A stretch of DNA of 64,000 nt from Liquidambar formosana (taxonomy: Eukaryota > Streptophyta > Magnoliopsida > Saxifragales > Altingiaceae): NCBI GenBank assembly GCA_039720395.1, contig CM077826.1:27112430-27176429 (forward strand). The letters run 5' to 3'. Position numbers and translations under genes: made by a program. The notes below the pieces were generated by a model that saw only the letters and a list, made by a program, of their open reading frames with translations, was not told the origin of the DNA and searched no databases. This document shows positions 10,584 to 25,600 of the stretch, piece after piece; position 1 is the first letter of the stretch; the number at the start of each line of letters is the position of its first letter.

Positions 10584-11654
10584 GAGTTTTACATATCTGA
10601 ATGTGTGTGTATTATTGTTTCAATATCTTCTAAATCCTTCCTCCTCCGATGATGGTATTGATCGATGTGAAGCATCTTTCTCTGCAAGTCTCTCTGAAAC
10701 TGTTCAATTCTTGGATTCATGGGTATCTGACTGTTACAACTTTTTTCTTCAATGTTTGGATCGTTTAAGATTGATTGTTGGGATTTTCTTTATTGGATTG
10801 GTTTAACGATCTTTGACTTGTTTTCGAGCAATCCCCTCACATTTCCGCTTTTGGTCGGATTGATTATTTGGCCCACACTTTTCTATCGAGTTTTTTTTTT
10901 TTTTTTGATTGATGAATCTTTTGGGTGTTGCATGTTTCAATGATCGGGCTTTAAGCTTTCAATGATGTCTAGTTTGCTTCTTGATTAATGTTTTGTTTCT
11001 GGGTATTTAGTGTTTTGATTAGATTTCACTTTGCTAATCCTATTTTTTGAGATTTCAACCTTTTCCCCCTTTTCTATTTATGGAAGTTATAAGAAGTCCA
11101 AGAACCATGTGCTTCGTGAGTTCAAGAAAGGATTGCAGTTGGGTATTGTAGAAGAGTAGAATTAAAAGCTGAGATGTAAGGGTTTTAGTGAGCCACTCGT
11201 CTATTTGTTAATGTTTAATGGTAATGCATGTTTAAAATGGTTTTTTATTTAGAGAAATATTCTCAATATTTACAATCAATTCATTCTATAACGATCAGTC
11301 TGTTCAGTATGAAATTATCAAGGGGCATCTCAAAATTTGCAGTTCTGCTTTAATTATTTGTAATTGGGAACTTCTTTCGGCATTCTTTGATCTTGTCCAG
11401 CTACAGAGTTGTTCTTCTTTAGTCATTTTTGAATTGAGGTATCCAGTCATTTTTTTGCTAAATTGCTAAAGTTTCTAGCAGGAAATTTAAAAATTAGGCA
11501 ATTACATTTCTATTAGTATTATTATGTACTTCTTTTTTTCCAAAACGTTTCCTTTCCCCTCCTTGCAGCTCTATTATTTTTCAACATTCTCTAGTAGAAA
11601 TGGGAATGTTTAGTTGACTGTTTACCTCATTTTAAATTCAGGGTTGCCTATATA

Positions 11655-14600
11655 ATGGCGGGCAGAAGTCCAAAGAATGGCCCACCTGCCTCTATTTCCC
11701 CACTACAAAAGGATGAAATATTGGGATTTCTCGTTGGACCGAATGAAACTGCACACTCTGCTGGGATTTCCGATGATGGTAATGGTGCTGGAGTTGATCA
11801 TATGCCCATTGCACGTACATTGCTTCCAGGTTCCCCTTTTCCATTAGGTAGCATGCACGGAACACCTTGTTCTCTCACTCAGAATATTCCAGTGACTGAT
11901 CTTGATTTGATGACTGGTGTCCCCCAATTTGATAGTTCTCAGAATTCCCAGGTACACCATAATTTCATGGATATTGGTGGTCAGATGCCCTTCATAAATA
12001 GCCCAGGGCCAGTTTTTCCGTATCCTGAAGGGAATGTGAACAGAATATATAAGTCTGACATTTATGATAATACAAGGACTGCTAATAATGCGATGAGTAG
12101 TGCCTCCCAGCTCAGTAGTTTTCAGAACCCTCAAATTGACCAAAGTTTCGTAACTAGCAGAGGCAATGCAGCTGGAGGTTTTCAAATGACCAGGCAGGGT
12201 GGAAGAAAAAACAGTATTAATATTCGTAGGCCGCGGATTAAGAGAAATTTGGTAAGCCATGGAACCAGTATACCTGTACTATACCATACCCCAGATAGTG
12301 GAGAGATAGGAATTAAAGACAACATCGAGGCCAAGTCAGTTCAGTCTGATTGTCTTGTGAAAACTGATGGGAGTTTTCTGACCCTTGGAATTGGAGATAG
12401 TATGGAGGCAACATCTAAATTTAATGTTCCTAGCAGAGAGATCACTAGTAGAAGTGAGAGGAATATTTTGCCCCAGTTATATACTTCCCATGGTCAAAGA
12501 GCTAATAGGAGTTCTTTGAATCTTAGTCACAATAAGGCTGGTGGCTTTTCATGTTTCCAAAACAATGTGGGTGGATTTTCAAGTCTAGCTGGCAATGTGG
12601 GTGGTTTGACCTTGTCTCACAATGATCTTGGTGTTAGGTATGGTACTAATACTGGGTGGAATTCTAGCCCATCCAATTCCTTACGAACACCACAATTGGA
12701 TATTCAACATTGTATGCCTATGCCAAGCAACAGGAATTTGGTTCTTGGAGGGAATGGGGATGCAAGATTTGCTAATACAGATCCTTGTAAAGGTGTTCCA
12801 GGTTATCTCCCTGCTACTTCAAGACCTTCTAATGGCAGCCAAGGTGGGCTTCCTGATTGTGGGCAAGGTAGGTTGCCTGGGTTGATGCCAGAATCTGCTA
12901 ATACTACAAGGTTTACCAATCAGCAATCTTCTAACCAACTAAAAGAATGTTTAATGAAGTCTATGGGGAACTTCTGGCCCGAGTCATCAATGATATCTTC
13001 TTATCGTGGTATCCTTGGAAGCCACACCGGGCAGTATCAGTCAGGTGAGTTATGTATACTTCAGCCAATCCTCACCATGTATAGTCATAATTCAAATTTG
13101 GGACCTTTTAGTTCCATGTTATACTTATCTAGTTATCTGTATAAACTGAAATCTCTTGTTGTTTTTCCTTATTATAATATCTGAGGACTTTATGTGATAT
13201 TTTTTATTCGGAAGCTTGTTACATATTGGAGCTTCAATTACTAAGTGCTATTACATTTCTTCATTCGCTCTTATTGCCTAGCCAGTGATCGCCAGGTTTT
13301 TGTTCCAAATTTTTATATTGCTTCACTTCGTGTCTATAGCATGAATAGTTTAGGGAACAAAAGTTACTTTTAAGTTCTAAACTTTGTTCAAATTTGATCA
13401 ATTTCCACTCACACTGCATTGTGTCTTATCATTTGAGTAGCTTATTTGAGTCATGGTATAACATTCTTAAGTTAACCTGGTATTTCAATGAGAAAAGAAC
13501 CACTAGAATATATGTTGGAGCCTCATCTATGGCTAGTTTAACTTAAATCTTTGATCCTTGTTTAGGTGCTAATTTGAACTGCTGCAGTAATTTTTAGAGC
13601 CAGTCAATTCTTTAGTGATGCTACTGACTAGTGCATCATATTGCACTGATGGAGATTAAAAGGACATGGTTTTAAAACACATATGGTTGTCTATGTTTGC
13701 ATGGTTGTCTATGGTTTCTCTAGGAAATAATAAATTAACTGCATAGAAGTAAATGGGTGTAGGCCATAATAAGAATATTCCAGATTGTAGTTATTAATAG
13801 TTTTGGAGCTCATCTTATTGGGCTTAACCCACTTCTTACCCCCTCGTACTCCCCTTATCATACTTAAAACAATCAAGACCACCATCGAGGCCCAACCCCC
13901 TGAAATATACAAAGTTGATGGCCCAAACCCTTGTGATAATGGCCTCGGTTATGGCTTAAATGGCCTTTTCTCCTTAGTTTAAAAGAAATCCCGCCTATAG
14001 AACGAGTGACCTGAGCTTGCTACCCCACCAACCTTGTATTTAAAATTGAAAAATCTGACTCTTCTTCTCTACTCCACTCTCTGTACCCGCTGACAGATGA
14101 CATGAGCCTACCAGCGATGCATATCTAAACAAGACCGCCTCCTCTCTCTGCTGATGTGAAGACCCCCTGCATGTGATCTCATGCTCGTCCTCGACCTCTG
14201 ACTCACCTCCATGGACGACTAGAGATGAGACCCTCTTGAACTTGGAAACCGGCACAACCTCCAGTGTCCTTTGGTCCTTCCTCCGAAAGGAGCAACTTAA
14301 AACACAACTCATCCATTACCTAGAAAAACCATGGAATACGACCCACTCTTCTCACCTTGACCCTCACAATCGCCAAGTCTAAAGAGTAATCATTCTTTAT
14401 AAAACCACCACATACATCTCCTCAGTCATGAAAAACCACCCCACTCCAAAAGTGAAGAGGTAGATCCTCAGTATATAAGCTGACATTTACATTTTTACAT
14501 TTCCTTCTCAGTAGATAAGCTGATATTGAGCTTGTGACCTCATGCTTGAGGTAATTCTCATGTATATATATCTATATCCATATCTATATATATATCCTCA

Positions 14601-16601
14601 CATTTCCTTCTTAGTAGATTAGATGAGATAGGCTTGTGAGTTGTGACTCGTGTTTGCATCACAATTTGTCATTAATGAAATCTAGAATAATTCTAAATTA
14701 ATCTTTTCAACAATGCAATGAAAGAGTTGGATACACCTTTTTTTTTTTTTTTTGGTAAGAAAAATCTTTATATTGCCGAGGATGACAGCATCGAGTAAAA
14801 TGCATACTTTGAATGCAATTATTTTTATTTTTTATTTTTAAGTAGTTTAACACATTTCAAATTTGTTTGTGTATGCGTATTTATAGTCCAGTGAGATTTT
14901 ATCTTTGTATCCATATCTCTAGAAATTGTACGATCACTTCTATAATCTATGTTTAACAGGTTGGGCACTTGCCAATGCTAAATACCGTCCACCTGTTTTT
15001 GTTACTATTTGGACACTTATGCATGTTCACCATTCTTTGTTTTCAAATTGTATGGAAGATGTGCATATGGTGCATTTATATTGCACAACCCACAACGAAG
15101 GCATATATATATATATTGAATATAATATGCTGACGTCATGGAAATAGGGAGATTCTCTATTGTTTACATTCCTGTTGTTATGATCAAGCTTTTTACTTTA
15201 CCATTGGAGACATCCTAAGTAGCAAGTAGCAAAGAAACTTCCTTTATTATGTCTGGACACTTTTTGATATCTAGAATTTTGATATGAAGAGGAGTAATTA
15301 CATATATAATATGTAGTTTTTGTTGATGTGTCTTCGCTGTGTTCTGTCTCTTAAGAATTTTCCATGTTGGCACGTTTGTATTTGTTGGAGTTATTACTTT
15401 TATATATTGGAAGATATAGGGCAAAAACCCATGTGCACGCGAGGTATACAAAAAGGCACCAAAACACAATTACAATTGAAGCAAATTTAAAAAGTTTTGG
15501 GAAAAACTACGGGTTTCCAAAACCATTTGGGCCTTTCCACCCGACAAGTTTACTAACTAGACTAAGTGTGTTTATATTGCATCAAAGTCATATCTGGTGT
15601 TTGTGTTCATGCACCATATAATATATTTTACATGGTTATTCTATTCATGTACACCTAATCAAACACATGGAGATATATGGTCCAAACTAATAGAGAAAAT
15701 TACACCTATTTATATATATCATGTCCATGGTTGTAGTGATATTGGGTGGCCCCAAAATGATAGTTAATGGACTAATGGGTGTATTGCATATAAGCCATTA
15801 TCATATGTTTTTTTGGAAGTGTATTATATGGGGTTTTTATGTTGCTGTTTATAGGAATTATGGTAATTGAATTCTCACAGTGTTTATATTATATAACCAG
15901 TACCATGACATTTTTTATCAATCATATTTGAAATTATATGTAAAATTTCTTAAAAATCAACAGTGTAAATATTTCTATGAAAATGAATATTGAGAGAGAT
16001 TGAGAAGGGTTTTAGTACCTATTGGCCACACTGATTTTTTGTGCCATGAACCCAACCCATGTTGAAGCTCGTCAACATATGTACATATGTGTATGTGTAT
16101 GTGTATATATATATATATATATAGGGCTGTTCAAGTGTGGGATATCCTGGACTATCCCGCACGATCATGGCCGTCCGTGGAACATTAGCACATTCATGCG
16201 CTCGTGCGTGTTGTTCATGAACGGATGTGATTGTATGGGATATCCTGCACATGATCAAAGCTGTATATATATATATATATATTGGATAAACAACAATTTT
16301 ATTAGAAAGTAGAAAAGATACAAGGACAAGAAGTAGTCAAAGAAAGAAAGAAAGAAAAGATATAAATGACCCAAACAACCAAGGAGACGGGACATCAAGT
16401 GCAGTAATAGTTCCCATGAAATTCAACAGAATATAACACTATCACTTTACATTTACAGTGATCATTCCAAAATGCTGTGTAATCTTCCCATCTCTCTCTT
16501 TGTGTGTGTGTGTGTGTGTGTGTTTTTTGTCCCCCAATGTCATAATTTTGAGTCAATACGTGATTAATTTTGGTAAAAATGGTAGTTACGATGGTTTTGA
16601 A

Positions 16602-16643
<42 letters not shown>

Positions 16644-19600
16644 TGTATTATATGAATTTAAATTTCCTTTGACTTTGTAATTCTTTGGTGTTTGCTTGAA
16701 ATTATGAGATTGAATGAGATTGAGCCAAAGTTAAGACATTCAATATCAGATTTCAAAAGCACCAAAAAGTTCTTAACTTTCTGGGCATAGATGATCAGAA
16801 CAGTTCTTCAAACTTTTCTAAATTTCCAAAAACATGTTTTTAGTTTATTGGAAAACCAAAGTTCAACCAGAACCAAAATTCAATACAGGTTTTTAGTTAG
16901 ATGGTGTTTCAGTTTAGTTAGCACAGGAATAACCATGACCTTTGTGTGGAGAAGTCTCTCTGTATCTTTAAACGTGATATATTGTGTTGGATGACCAAAA
17001 TTCTTTAGGCTTTTCTTTTCTCTTTCTTCTCTTTTCTTTCCTTTTGGTATACTCCCTGTATACATGGCTTCTCCCTTCTTTTAATACAATTTACAGTTAC
17101 CTTTATCAAAAAAAAAAAATATTGCGTTGGATGAATGTATATACTATATAGGTTAATCCATGAATTGTTGTACTTCCTGAATGAAGGCGACAATTGTTCC
17201 ATTGATAGTTAAACTAGAAAATGATGGGAATTTGGGTAATTAGTGGTAAGTTGAACTGCATGTTCTATGAGTGGAAAAAAGGAGGAAAGAATGTATTGAT
17301 AAAGAGTAGAAGGTTACACAACTCTTCTTGAACGTTGATTAATGGAATTTCACCATTGAAGTATTTAAAATCACACCGTGCAAGAGCATTTAAAGAGTGC
17401 TGCATTTATAAAACTGGTTGCAAACCATAATAAAACATACATGATAAAATCCAGGTTACTTTGTGAAATTTTTGGAACTCAGCTTATGTACATCTTTATA
17501 TTCCTTTCTGAGGATGAATGAAATGGAGCCCTTAACCTAATGTTTTTGGTACCGCATGTGAAAGAAATCTGGGAATTCATCTGAAATACTGTGTTATTCC
17601 TATAAAAGGATTAGAGTGTAATATACGTTGGGAGAGATGGACTGACAGGGATGTAAAGCCACAAAAGGAATGAATTGTTTTTTATTTTATTTTCTTATAG
17701 GTTTTAATACTGGTTCTGGTCATTCTGAATTTTTAGTTGCATTCATATTACATTTTATAAATTTTAATTTAGTTTTTTCTTTTGGATAAAAGTTTTTGGC
17801 CACTTGTTTGCATAAAAGAATATGATTTTAATTAAAAATAAAGTTGAGTTTTGCTAATTTTTGGGATAAATTTTCTTCTAAAAGGTTATGGTTGCATCCT
17901 AGTGAAGTGATGTTTTGTTGACTAACATAGCTTTCATCATGACATCATGTGGTTGATTCTCATATGGAACGTTGAGTGGGAGTCACCTCTAATAATTGCA
18001 CTGAATTATTTTTGAATGTATCATTGAAAGGTTACCATTTTGACCATTGAACTTGCTTCATTTGATGTGATAAAAAAGCAGTAGGTACTTGATACATTGT
18101 AATTGGACAAATTTGAATAAACTGTTCGGTGTCTTCTTTTTCAAGTACTATTTATCATTTTAAGGGTATTACCCTATTTGAAGTTTTTCTATGCAATATA
18201 GATGTGCATGTATGATGTGCCCCATTTAGAGATGCCTACGAAAGCTAACATGAGTAGCAACATGATAGTGTTTGACTATAGAATCGTCACACTGATGATA
18301 GCCCTTATGCTTTGGAATGGAATTCAGGAAAACATGCATGGAAAAATGGATGCGAAACTTCTATAACTTTGGGAAAGAAGGGGAAAAAAAAAAAAAAAAT
18401 TACACTAGAAGTCAGGGATATATTAATGAGTGGGAAGCTATGAAGCACGGATACTTCAAAACCCCCAACGAATCCGTATTGGATACGTATTGGATACGAT
18501 ACGCCTAGGATACTCTTCGATATGTATCAGATACTCTCTGTATGTATCGGAACAGTAACACACATTGCCACATCATCGAATACACTTCGGATACTTCTCG
18601 GATACACCTCAGATACATCTCGCATACATTTGGGATTCCTTTAGAGTTAGTTTGTAATTATTTATTTTTTAAATAAACAGGGGTAAATTTAAAAGAAAAC
18701 ATAATACCTATACTTTAATCGAAACAATAAACCCATTTTAATTCTTTCATCTTAATTCTCTTTCCACTATCTATCTCTTAGGGTAACAATTGTAAAGCAA
18801 TAGAGTTAAATGGCTATTTCGTAATGTTAATGTCTTTTTAGTTTCTTTCTATGAATGATGAACATGATTGATGCTTATAGATGCATTCTTTGTACATCTA
18901 TTCTTGCATATTAATTGATTTTGTAAACGTTTCAAACTTTTTTTATGTTTATTATACATGTTTTAGACCAAATATTAATATTAATATATTTATTTATTAA
19001 CGTATCCTTGCCGTATCGTATCGTACATTTTTTTAGAATTGCTAAATCGGCATATTCATATCGCATCGTATCCGTATCCCATATCCGTATCCGTGCTTCA
19101 TAGGTGGGAAGTTAAGAATGGAAACATTGAAAAGGGGAAACACTTGAAAACTTTGAAGAATGCATCCTATTGAAGAGACAGATGGGGGTATTGGGCCAAG
19201 AGCAAAGACTGACAGAAGTGAATCAGCATTCTTTAGAAAATGATCCCAGAAACACCATTTGCACATCAGTAATTTGAGATAAGACAAAATTCTCAGGGTA
19301 TCACTGGATGATGAAAACAGCTGTTTGCAAGTTTATATCCCTCACAAGGAGATAGATAAATTTAAATATAGAATCAAGGACATCCTCAAACATCAAGTAA
19401 TTAAATTTAGAATTTGAAAAGTGACATATCAAAAATTGCCAATAAATCTAAAGAGAAAAGCAGAGAAGACATGCTCACACAAGCTGAAGCAAAAGAATAG
19501 AATTGGCTATGAAGACAGACTATATATAGTTGATAACACTGCTTAGAACAAGAAGAAGAATCAAATGAAACAGTGTCTCTCTCTCTGTCTCTCTCTCTTT

Positions 19601-22600
19601 CTCTCCCTCTCCCTCTCCCCTCTTATTTATTTACTTCTCTTGCACCTAATATGAGGCCATAAGCTAAGCCATTGGCAGGAGACTCTTTATGGCTATAATT
19701 TTTTTTCTCAACTTTATGGATATAGGTTTAACGTATGGTGATACGTATTATTTTCCTTTGTTGAGGATTTATTTCTGAAATTTAAGCAGTAAAAGACTCT
19801 TTCTGGGCATCGGTCCAGCATCTGCAAATTTGACACAGATGCTAGGCATTCACCAGCTAAAGAAAGCACAAAAATTTGTAGATGTAAGATATGCAGAAAC
19901 AGACACAGTACTTTGTTTTATGTCATATGCTAACTTTTTGAATTAGAGTTTTTAGTATCACTACTTTCATGTTTTTCTCTGTAGGAGGTTCTATAATATG
20001 CTGCGTATTGGTGTCAACAGATACAATGGGAAAGTTATGTCTGCTATGGAATCTAATGTTTGCTCGGCTCACATCTATGTTATTATCTTTTGAAAGGCAA
20101 TTTAATTCTTAGTTCTTTAAGTAAGGGAAAATTGCTGGCATTATACTTCCTAAAATCTGTTAGTCATTATTTTAATTTGGTTGCCAGACTATTTTTATTT
20201 TTTTGTACAAGAGAACTAATTGTATCTGCTGAAATGAAGTATTGAACTATTAAAATTATGTACCTTAAAAAAGTGCACTATTGTTATGCTTAAGCTGAAC
20301 ATTGAGAGTACTTCTTCCATTGTCATATTCCAAGGTGTCATTTTGAGTACATTTTTCATGTACTTGTTGGTGAAGGTTTTTCCAATAATCACGAGATGAA
20401 ATGCAAAGAATTTGTAGATAGGTTAATCTGTAGCCTTGTAAGAGGAATGTGTTTGGGCCTGATCAGGGCAGACCCAACTCCAGCTCACTAAGAGATTATC
20501 AAACCCGATATGACTGTATATCTGATCCATTTTGGTTATATCAAAATTATGCAATATATATATATAAAATATCAAATTATGAATATGAATATCAAAATCA
20601 AAAATCAAAATTACTTAATCCACTAAAAGTGGCCTACATACATATATATACACATATGTGTTTATTTATTTAAATATAACATATTATATTATAATATAAA
20701 AAATTCTGTATATCATATTTTTAAAGAATATGATTAAACCAAACCCAAATACGATGTTTTAGTTATAGGATCAAAAAGATCTGATTGTTAATGTATTATT
20801 GGATTATTAGATTTCCGTATCACATCTAGCTATATAGGTCAGATTCGAATCATGGTCTGAACCTTTTACAAGTCTTGAAATTTATTTCTTGTTGGGTGAA
20901 TATTGAAATGGGAGGACCCACGGGTGCCATATATTGAGGGAACCAAATTCCTGCCTTAAGAGTTTTGATCCCCAAGATTGTCACGATTCTCATTAGTCCC
21001 TTATCAGGTGAATGGTATTGGCAAGCATTGTCAAATTTTGTTTAAAGAGGAGGTTGGTTAGAGTATAATTCAATTTCTTTTCCTTTAATTCAGAGGCCTG
21101 AAAAGCCTCTTTGAGATTGGAAATAAAAAATGAGGCTTCCAGTTAAATCTGCAAGTATCACGTATCAAGCAAAGAGATTTGAAAGTTCTTTTATGAAGCA
21201 AAAATTCTGGAGGATTTTAGGAAGCCTCATTTCCATGAAGGGCAGAAGGTTTCGGTATGATCTTAGCTGGCGCGTTGTCTTAGGTTATTCTTTAATATTT
21301 TTGGGCTTCTTAATTTAATAGTGACAACAGGTCCTATTCTTTATGATGAGAAGAAAAAAGAGACTGAAAAGAATCATTTTGTCATCTGTCCTGTTGTGGA
21401 TAGATCCGGATTAATAAATGGCATTTTAGAAGTTCTAAAGCACATTCAAAGTATTCCATCTCTAGAGATTCTCCTTCAAATTAAGGTCTATCTAGAAAAT
21501 AGGTTTTGTTTTCGTGCGTGTGTGATGAATAAATTATGGGCTTGAGGGAACAAATTTCTTTTTAAGGTAAATCATGAGATATTTGAGAAATTAGACTATA
21601 CATATGCTGAGTTCAAAGTTGAATAGTCATCTCAAGGAAAAGGCTTAGTGATCGTAGTGCTAATTCAGTTTGTGATCATATGTATTTTTATTCGGGCTTT
21701 TCGAGTTCTTATATTTTTTGAGATGCTTGATCCCTTTTGAAAGAATTTGATGGGTGGAAGCTTGATAAGATTTAGGAGTGCAAATAGTACAACTGCTTGT
21801 GCTGGATAAGGATTTAGCTTCCTTTCAGGATAGCATGCAGGATAAGGATTTAACTGCTTGCTCTTTTATTTATTTATTTTAATTTTGGCTAAGTAAACCA
21901 AGAACTCCAAAAGTTTAAGTTGTTAGGGAATGATTCAACAATGTATATCAAGCTAACACCACCATCCTCACTTCTTCATGTCCCCGGCCTCATCCCATAC
22001 GTGGAGAGAGAAACAAATGCACAATCGAAAGACAAACAAACAAACAAACTAATGGGGAAATAAAAAAATGGAGGTAAGAAGACTCAATACCAAGACCTGC
22101 AAACCAGAGAGCTCTGATTCCATGTTAGAACATCACTTAAACCCAAAAGCTTAAGCTGTTAGGGAATGGGTCAACAATGTATATCAAGCTAACAATTAGT
22201 ACATGAGGTTTCACGTGTATGTCATTTGTTGGTTTTAATATATTTCAAATATTTAATTTGACACTATAATTGACAATGAATTTAAAATGATATTCCTCTG
22301 CGAACTAACATTTTCTGAACTTCGCTTGCAGGACCGCAATTTCCAGCTTATCAGGATAGTTCCACTCAAGCTGCTGAAGGTGGTCACTTTCCACAGAGGA
22401 TAGGTGTTCAAACAGCTAGTAAGTGCATTCCCCAGATCTCTTACCAAAATCATGCTTTTGGACTGTACATGTAAAACCAAAAAGGGTGTCTCTTTTACAA
22501 TTGTCCATTACAAGGGATTTAAGGATGGTTATCTGGTGATATTGTTGTGCCGAGCCTTATTGATCCCAGCAATGATCTCTAACGAGGTGATTATGTCTAA

Positions 22601-25600
22601 ACAAGAATTTTTGGGATTAGGATAGCTGTTACCTGTTCGCTTTTTAATTGGAAAATACTCGTCTTACTACCTCTTTTACATCCTCCTTTACCACCTTAGA
22701 CACAAGGAGGAACCTATGTGACTTTGACATGATTGTGGATCCCACTCGTTGTGTTTGAGACAGTAAAAGAGCCAGTACTTTTCATACACCCTTGGAAAAT
22801 TCAACACCACTTGAACACATGGTTAGTGTTCCTGCTTGTTCTTTAGTAAGGAAAACCCATTTTATATACATTTTAGTAAGGAAAACCCAGTGATTAGCCT
22901 TAAGAACACAAATGTTCTGAAGGCTTTATAATTTCCGAACCTAGGCCTCTATCCTGTTTTTATGGATCTTTATTATTGATCCTTACAAATCCATTATAGT
23001 AAGCATCTCTACTTTTGCACACTGTTCATTTAACGCCTTTGATGATAAACTTTTTAAAGATACCTGTGCAAGCTGAATATATATATATATCTATATCTAT
23101 ATATATATATATATATATATACCACATACTACTTATAAAAGTCTCTTAACCAAACAACTTTTGATTGACAATATTGTCCTTATTTAAATTGTAAATACAT
23201 TTTTATCCTCAGTTAAAGATGAAGACAGCAATCCACACGTAAACACGGTTGTTCTTTTTAAACACGTGCTTCCGTTTTGTTTTCTATCTACCATATTGAG
23301 GAATAACAACTGTTTTAATTTCCTTTATTGCTTCTCACATGAGAGTATGAGACTTCCTTAGAGATATGTTAGTTCATGTACTGTCATATATTAAGATATA
23401 TATCAAGTGGTTCTGTTCAATTAAAGAAAAAAAAAATGCAGAAGTGTTCTGGTACAATGATCTTTAGAGAGTTCTATCTCAACTACCTCTTCTGCCGTTC
23501 ACACCGTGGACATGCCAGGACTCCTATCTATGCAAGGAATCAACATATATATACTCTAAATAAAAACTTTTCCTTTGTTCTTTTTTTTTTTGCACTTCGG
23601 TCATGACCTATTGTTTTCTTCCTAAAAGCTCTCAACCAATATGTGGAGTAATTTTTTTTCCCCCCATGCACAACACTCATATATGTAAGTATATTTGGTT
23701 TTGATGGTAATCATTACACAATGTCATTTATTTTTAGTTTTTATTGATTCTTCTTTGTTTTATTAGGGACTATTCAGAGATACATAATTTATATATATAT
23801 ATATAGATATTAGTATAATGTGGTCTAATTTAATATGTTACTGTGTATGTTGTGGATGGGATGAAATAGAACATATCATATATAATCATTTGATGATATT
23901 AATAGAGCACCGAAGTCTTGGTCCATATGGTTTGTGGGGTCTTATATGGACTTGGGGTTTTCTCGAAGGGCTTCCTTGTTTTAATATTTTTAAAAAAAGG
24001 AAAAAAGAAAAAGAAAAAAAGAATAGAGCACCGAAGTATAGAAAAATGTGATCCGTGTTTGTCATACAATTTAAACAGGGGAAATAGGATAATGATAAAT
24101 AAAGGATCAAGATGAAGTAGGATTTGTAGCACGGGGTATTAAAATTTCAGTATTTGGTCAATTATATGTGTATTAACTAAGAAACTGATATCCAATCTAG
24201 ATTGATGGAAGTGAAAATTTTAAGTCTCTACTCAAGGCATGGTGACCAATGGCCCTTGGACCTAATGGCACATCCCGCTCCAGTAAGGTCATGAATTGAA
24301 GACATTCCTAAAGACTGGAACTCAAATTAATTCATCTATTTTCTTTGTTAAAATTATAAGATATGATATGAGCTAAATTTTGAATGTTCTTTTTCTTTTT
24401 CCTTTTTTTTTAAAAAAATGAAATTTTCATGTTTCTATTGTTGACTGATTTTTGAATATATATTTGTAGTTGTTTTTTGTAATTATGATTTTGATTCAAA
24501 AAAAAAAAAAAAAAAAGTTTAGTTTAGTTTATTTATTTATTTTTTATTTTTTTATTTTTTTATTTCAAATTTTTTATCTTATTTAAAAAAAAACTTAAAT
24601 GTGTTTATCTTTTTTACATAATACTTCCTCTGTCCTACAAAGATAGGCCAATTTTGTTACTTTTTTAGTCCCAAAAAGTTTGTCAACTTTGAACCATAAA
24701 TTTCCTTAAATTTCCAATAATACCCTTTGTTTTAGCAAGAATTACTTTTTTATGTATTGAAAAATTGTAATAAAGAGGGTAGTTTTGGAAAAAATGGTTT
24801 AGTCAATGCATTGATTGTTTTTTCTTAAATTGCTTGCTTTTGTCAAACTTGGCTTATTTTTGTGGAACGGAGGGAGTATTATATAAAAGTGTTCATGTGC
24901 AATGCACGTGTGCTATAACTAGTATATTATAATGTTCATTCCTTAATATTATAATTCAAAAGTAATTATTATTATTATTGTGAACTCATTATCTCACTGT
25001 AACCAAAGTATTAGCATTCTATAGAAATTCCTCTTAGATTGTGATCTGAAGATTACTTTCCATGCAACTAGAGGGGTTCATTTCTCTTCATTATCGTGAT
25101 GTCAAAAGAAGTTCCTTAATGTTATTTGATTTTCTACAGTTCTTGATTTGACAAAGCCTTATCCGACTACTTGGGTCTGCAACACATCCTATTTAGTATT
25201 TAAGTTTCTGTGCCATCATGTATATTTTCTCAAAGCCTTTATTGAAGGTCCTTTTGGCCTTCCTTTTTTTCTAATAATGTCTTCAACTTGAACCAAATTA
25301 CCTTTCCTTTTTGGTAATCTAGTGACTTGAAACAATGTTTTGCTTTTCTCATGGAGAATTCAAGTTCCTGGGGGGCAATATAGGTCCATGAACTTATTTA
25401 CCCATATAATTATGCCATTTAGTCTTGGTTTCCAAAAATTCCATTTGATTTCATGGAAAGTAAGCATTATGATATTTAAATTAAGCAATGGCTTCCTCCC
25501 TGAATGAACTATGTCTGCAGGGCAGCCTTTTCTAGCTAGGGTAGTTCTACTAAGATTTCTGAAGGTGGTCTGTTTCCCTAGAGGATAGAGTTTCCTTTAG

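Larger units (their letters stand above)
13045..22331 (+). other. 9.3-kb intron of the RING gene
   Basis: Bounded by CAG/GTGAGT (13044/13045) and TTGCAG (ending 22331). It contains AT microsatellites (about 16102-16122, 16262-16282 and 16603-16638), a GT run (16502-16522), a CT run (19576-19618), an hAT-type element and a miniature LTR element described separately. No independent gene was recognised. Confidence 0.75.

Noticed and set aside
11844..12260. 138-codon minus-strand frame opposite RING-gene exon 1
   Set aside because: No recognisable domain, no splice or promoter context, fully inside a better-supported exon on the other strand.
16022..16312. Short overlapping frames and an imperfect palindrome between AT microsatellites
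   Set aside because: The inverted matches (GGGATATCC at both ends) are short, no target duplication was found, and the frames lack any domain, so neither a MITE nor a gene is claimed.
20060..21545. Several 60-75 codon frames in the large RING-gene intron
   Set aside because: Lengths expected by chance in AT-rich DNA; no similarity recognised.
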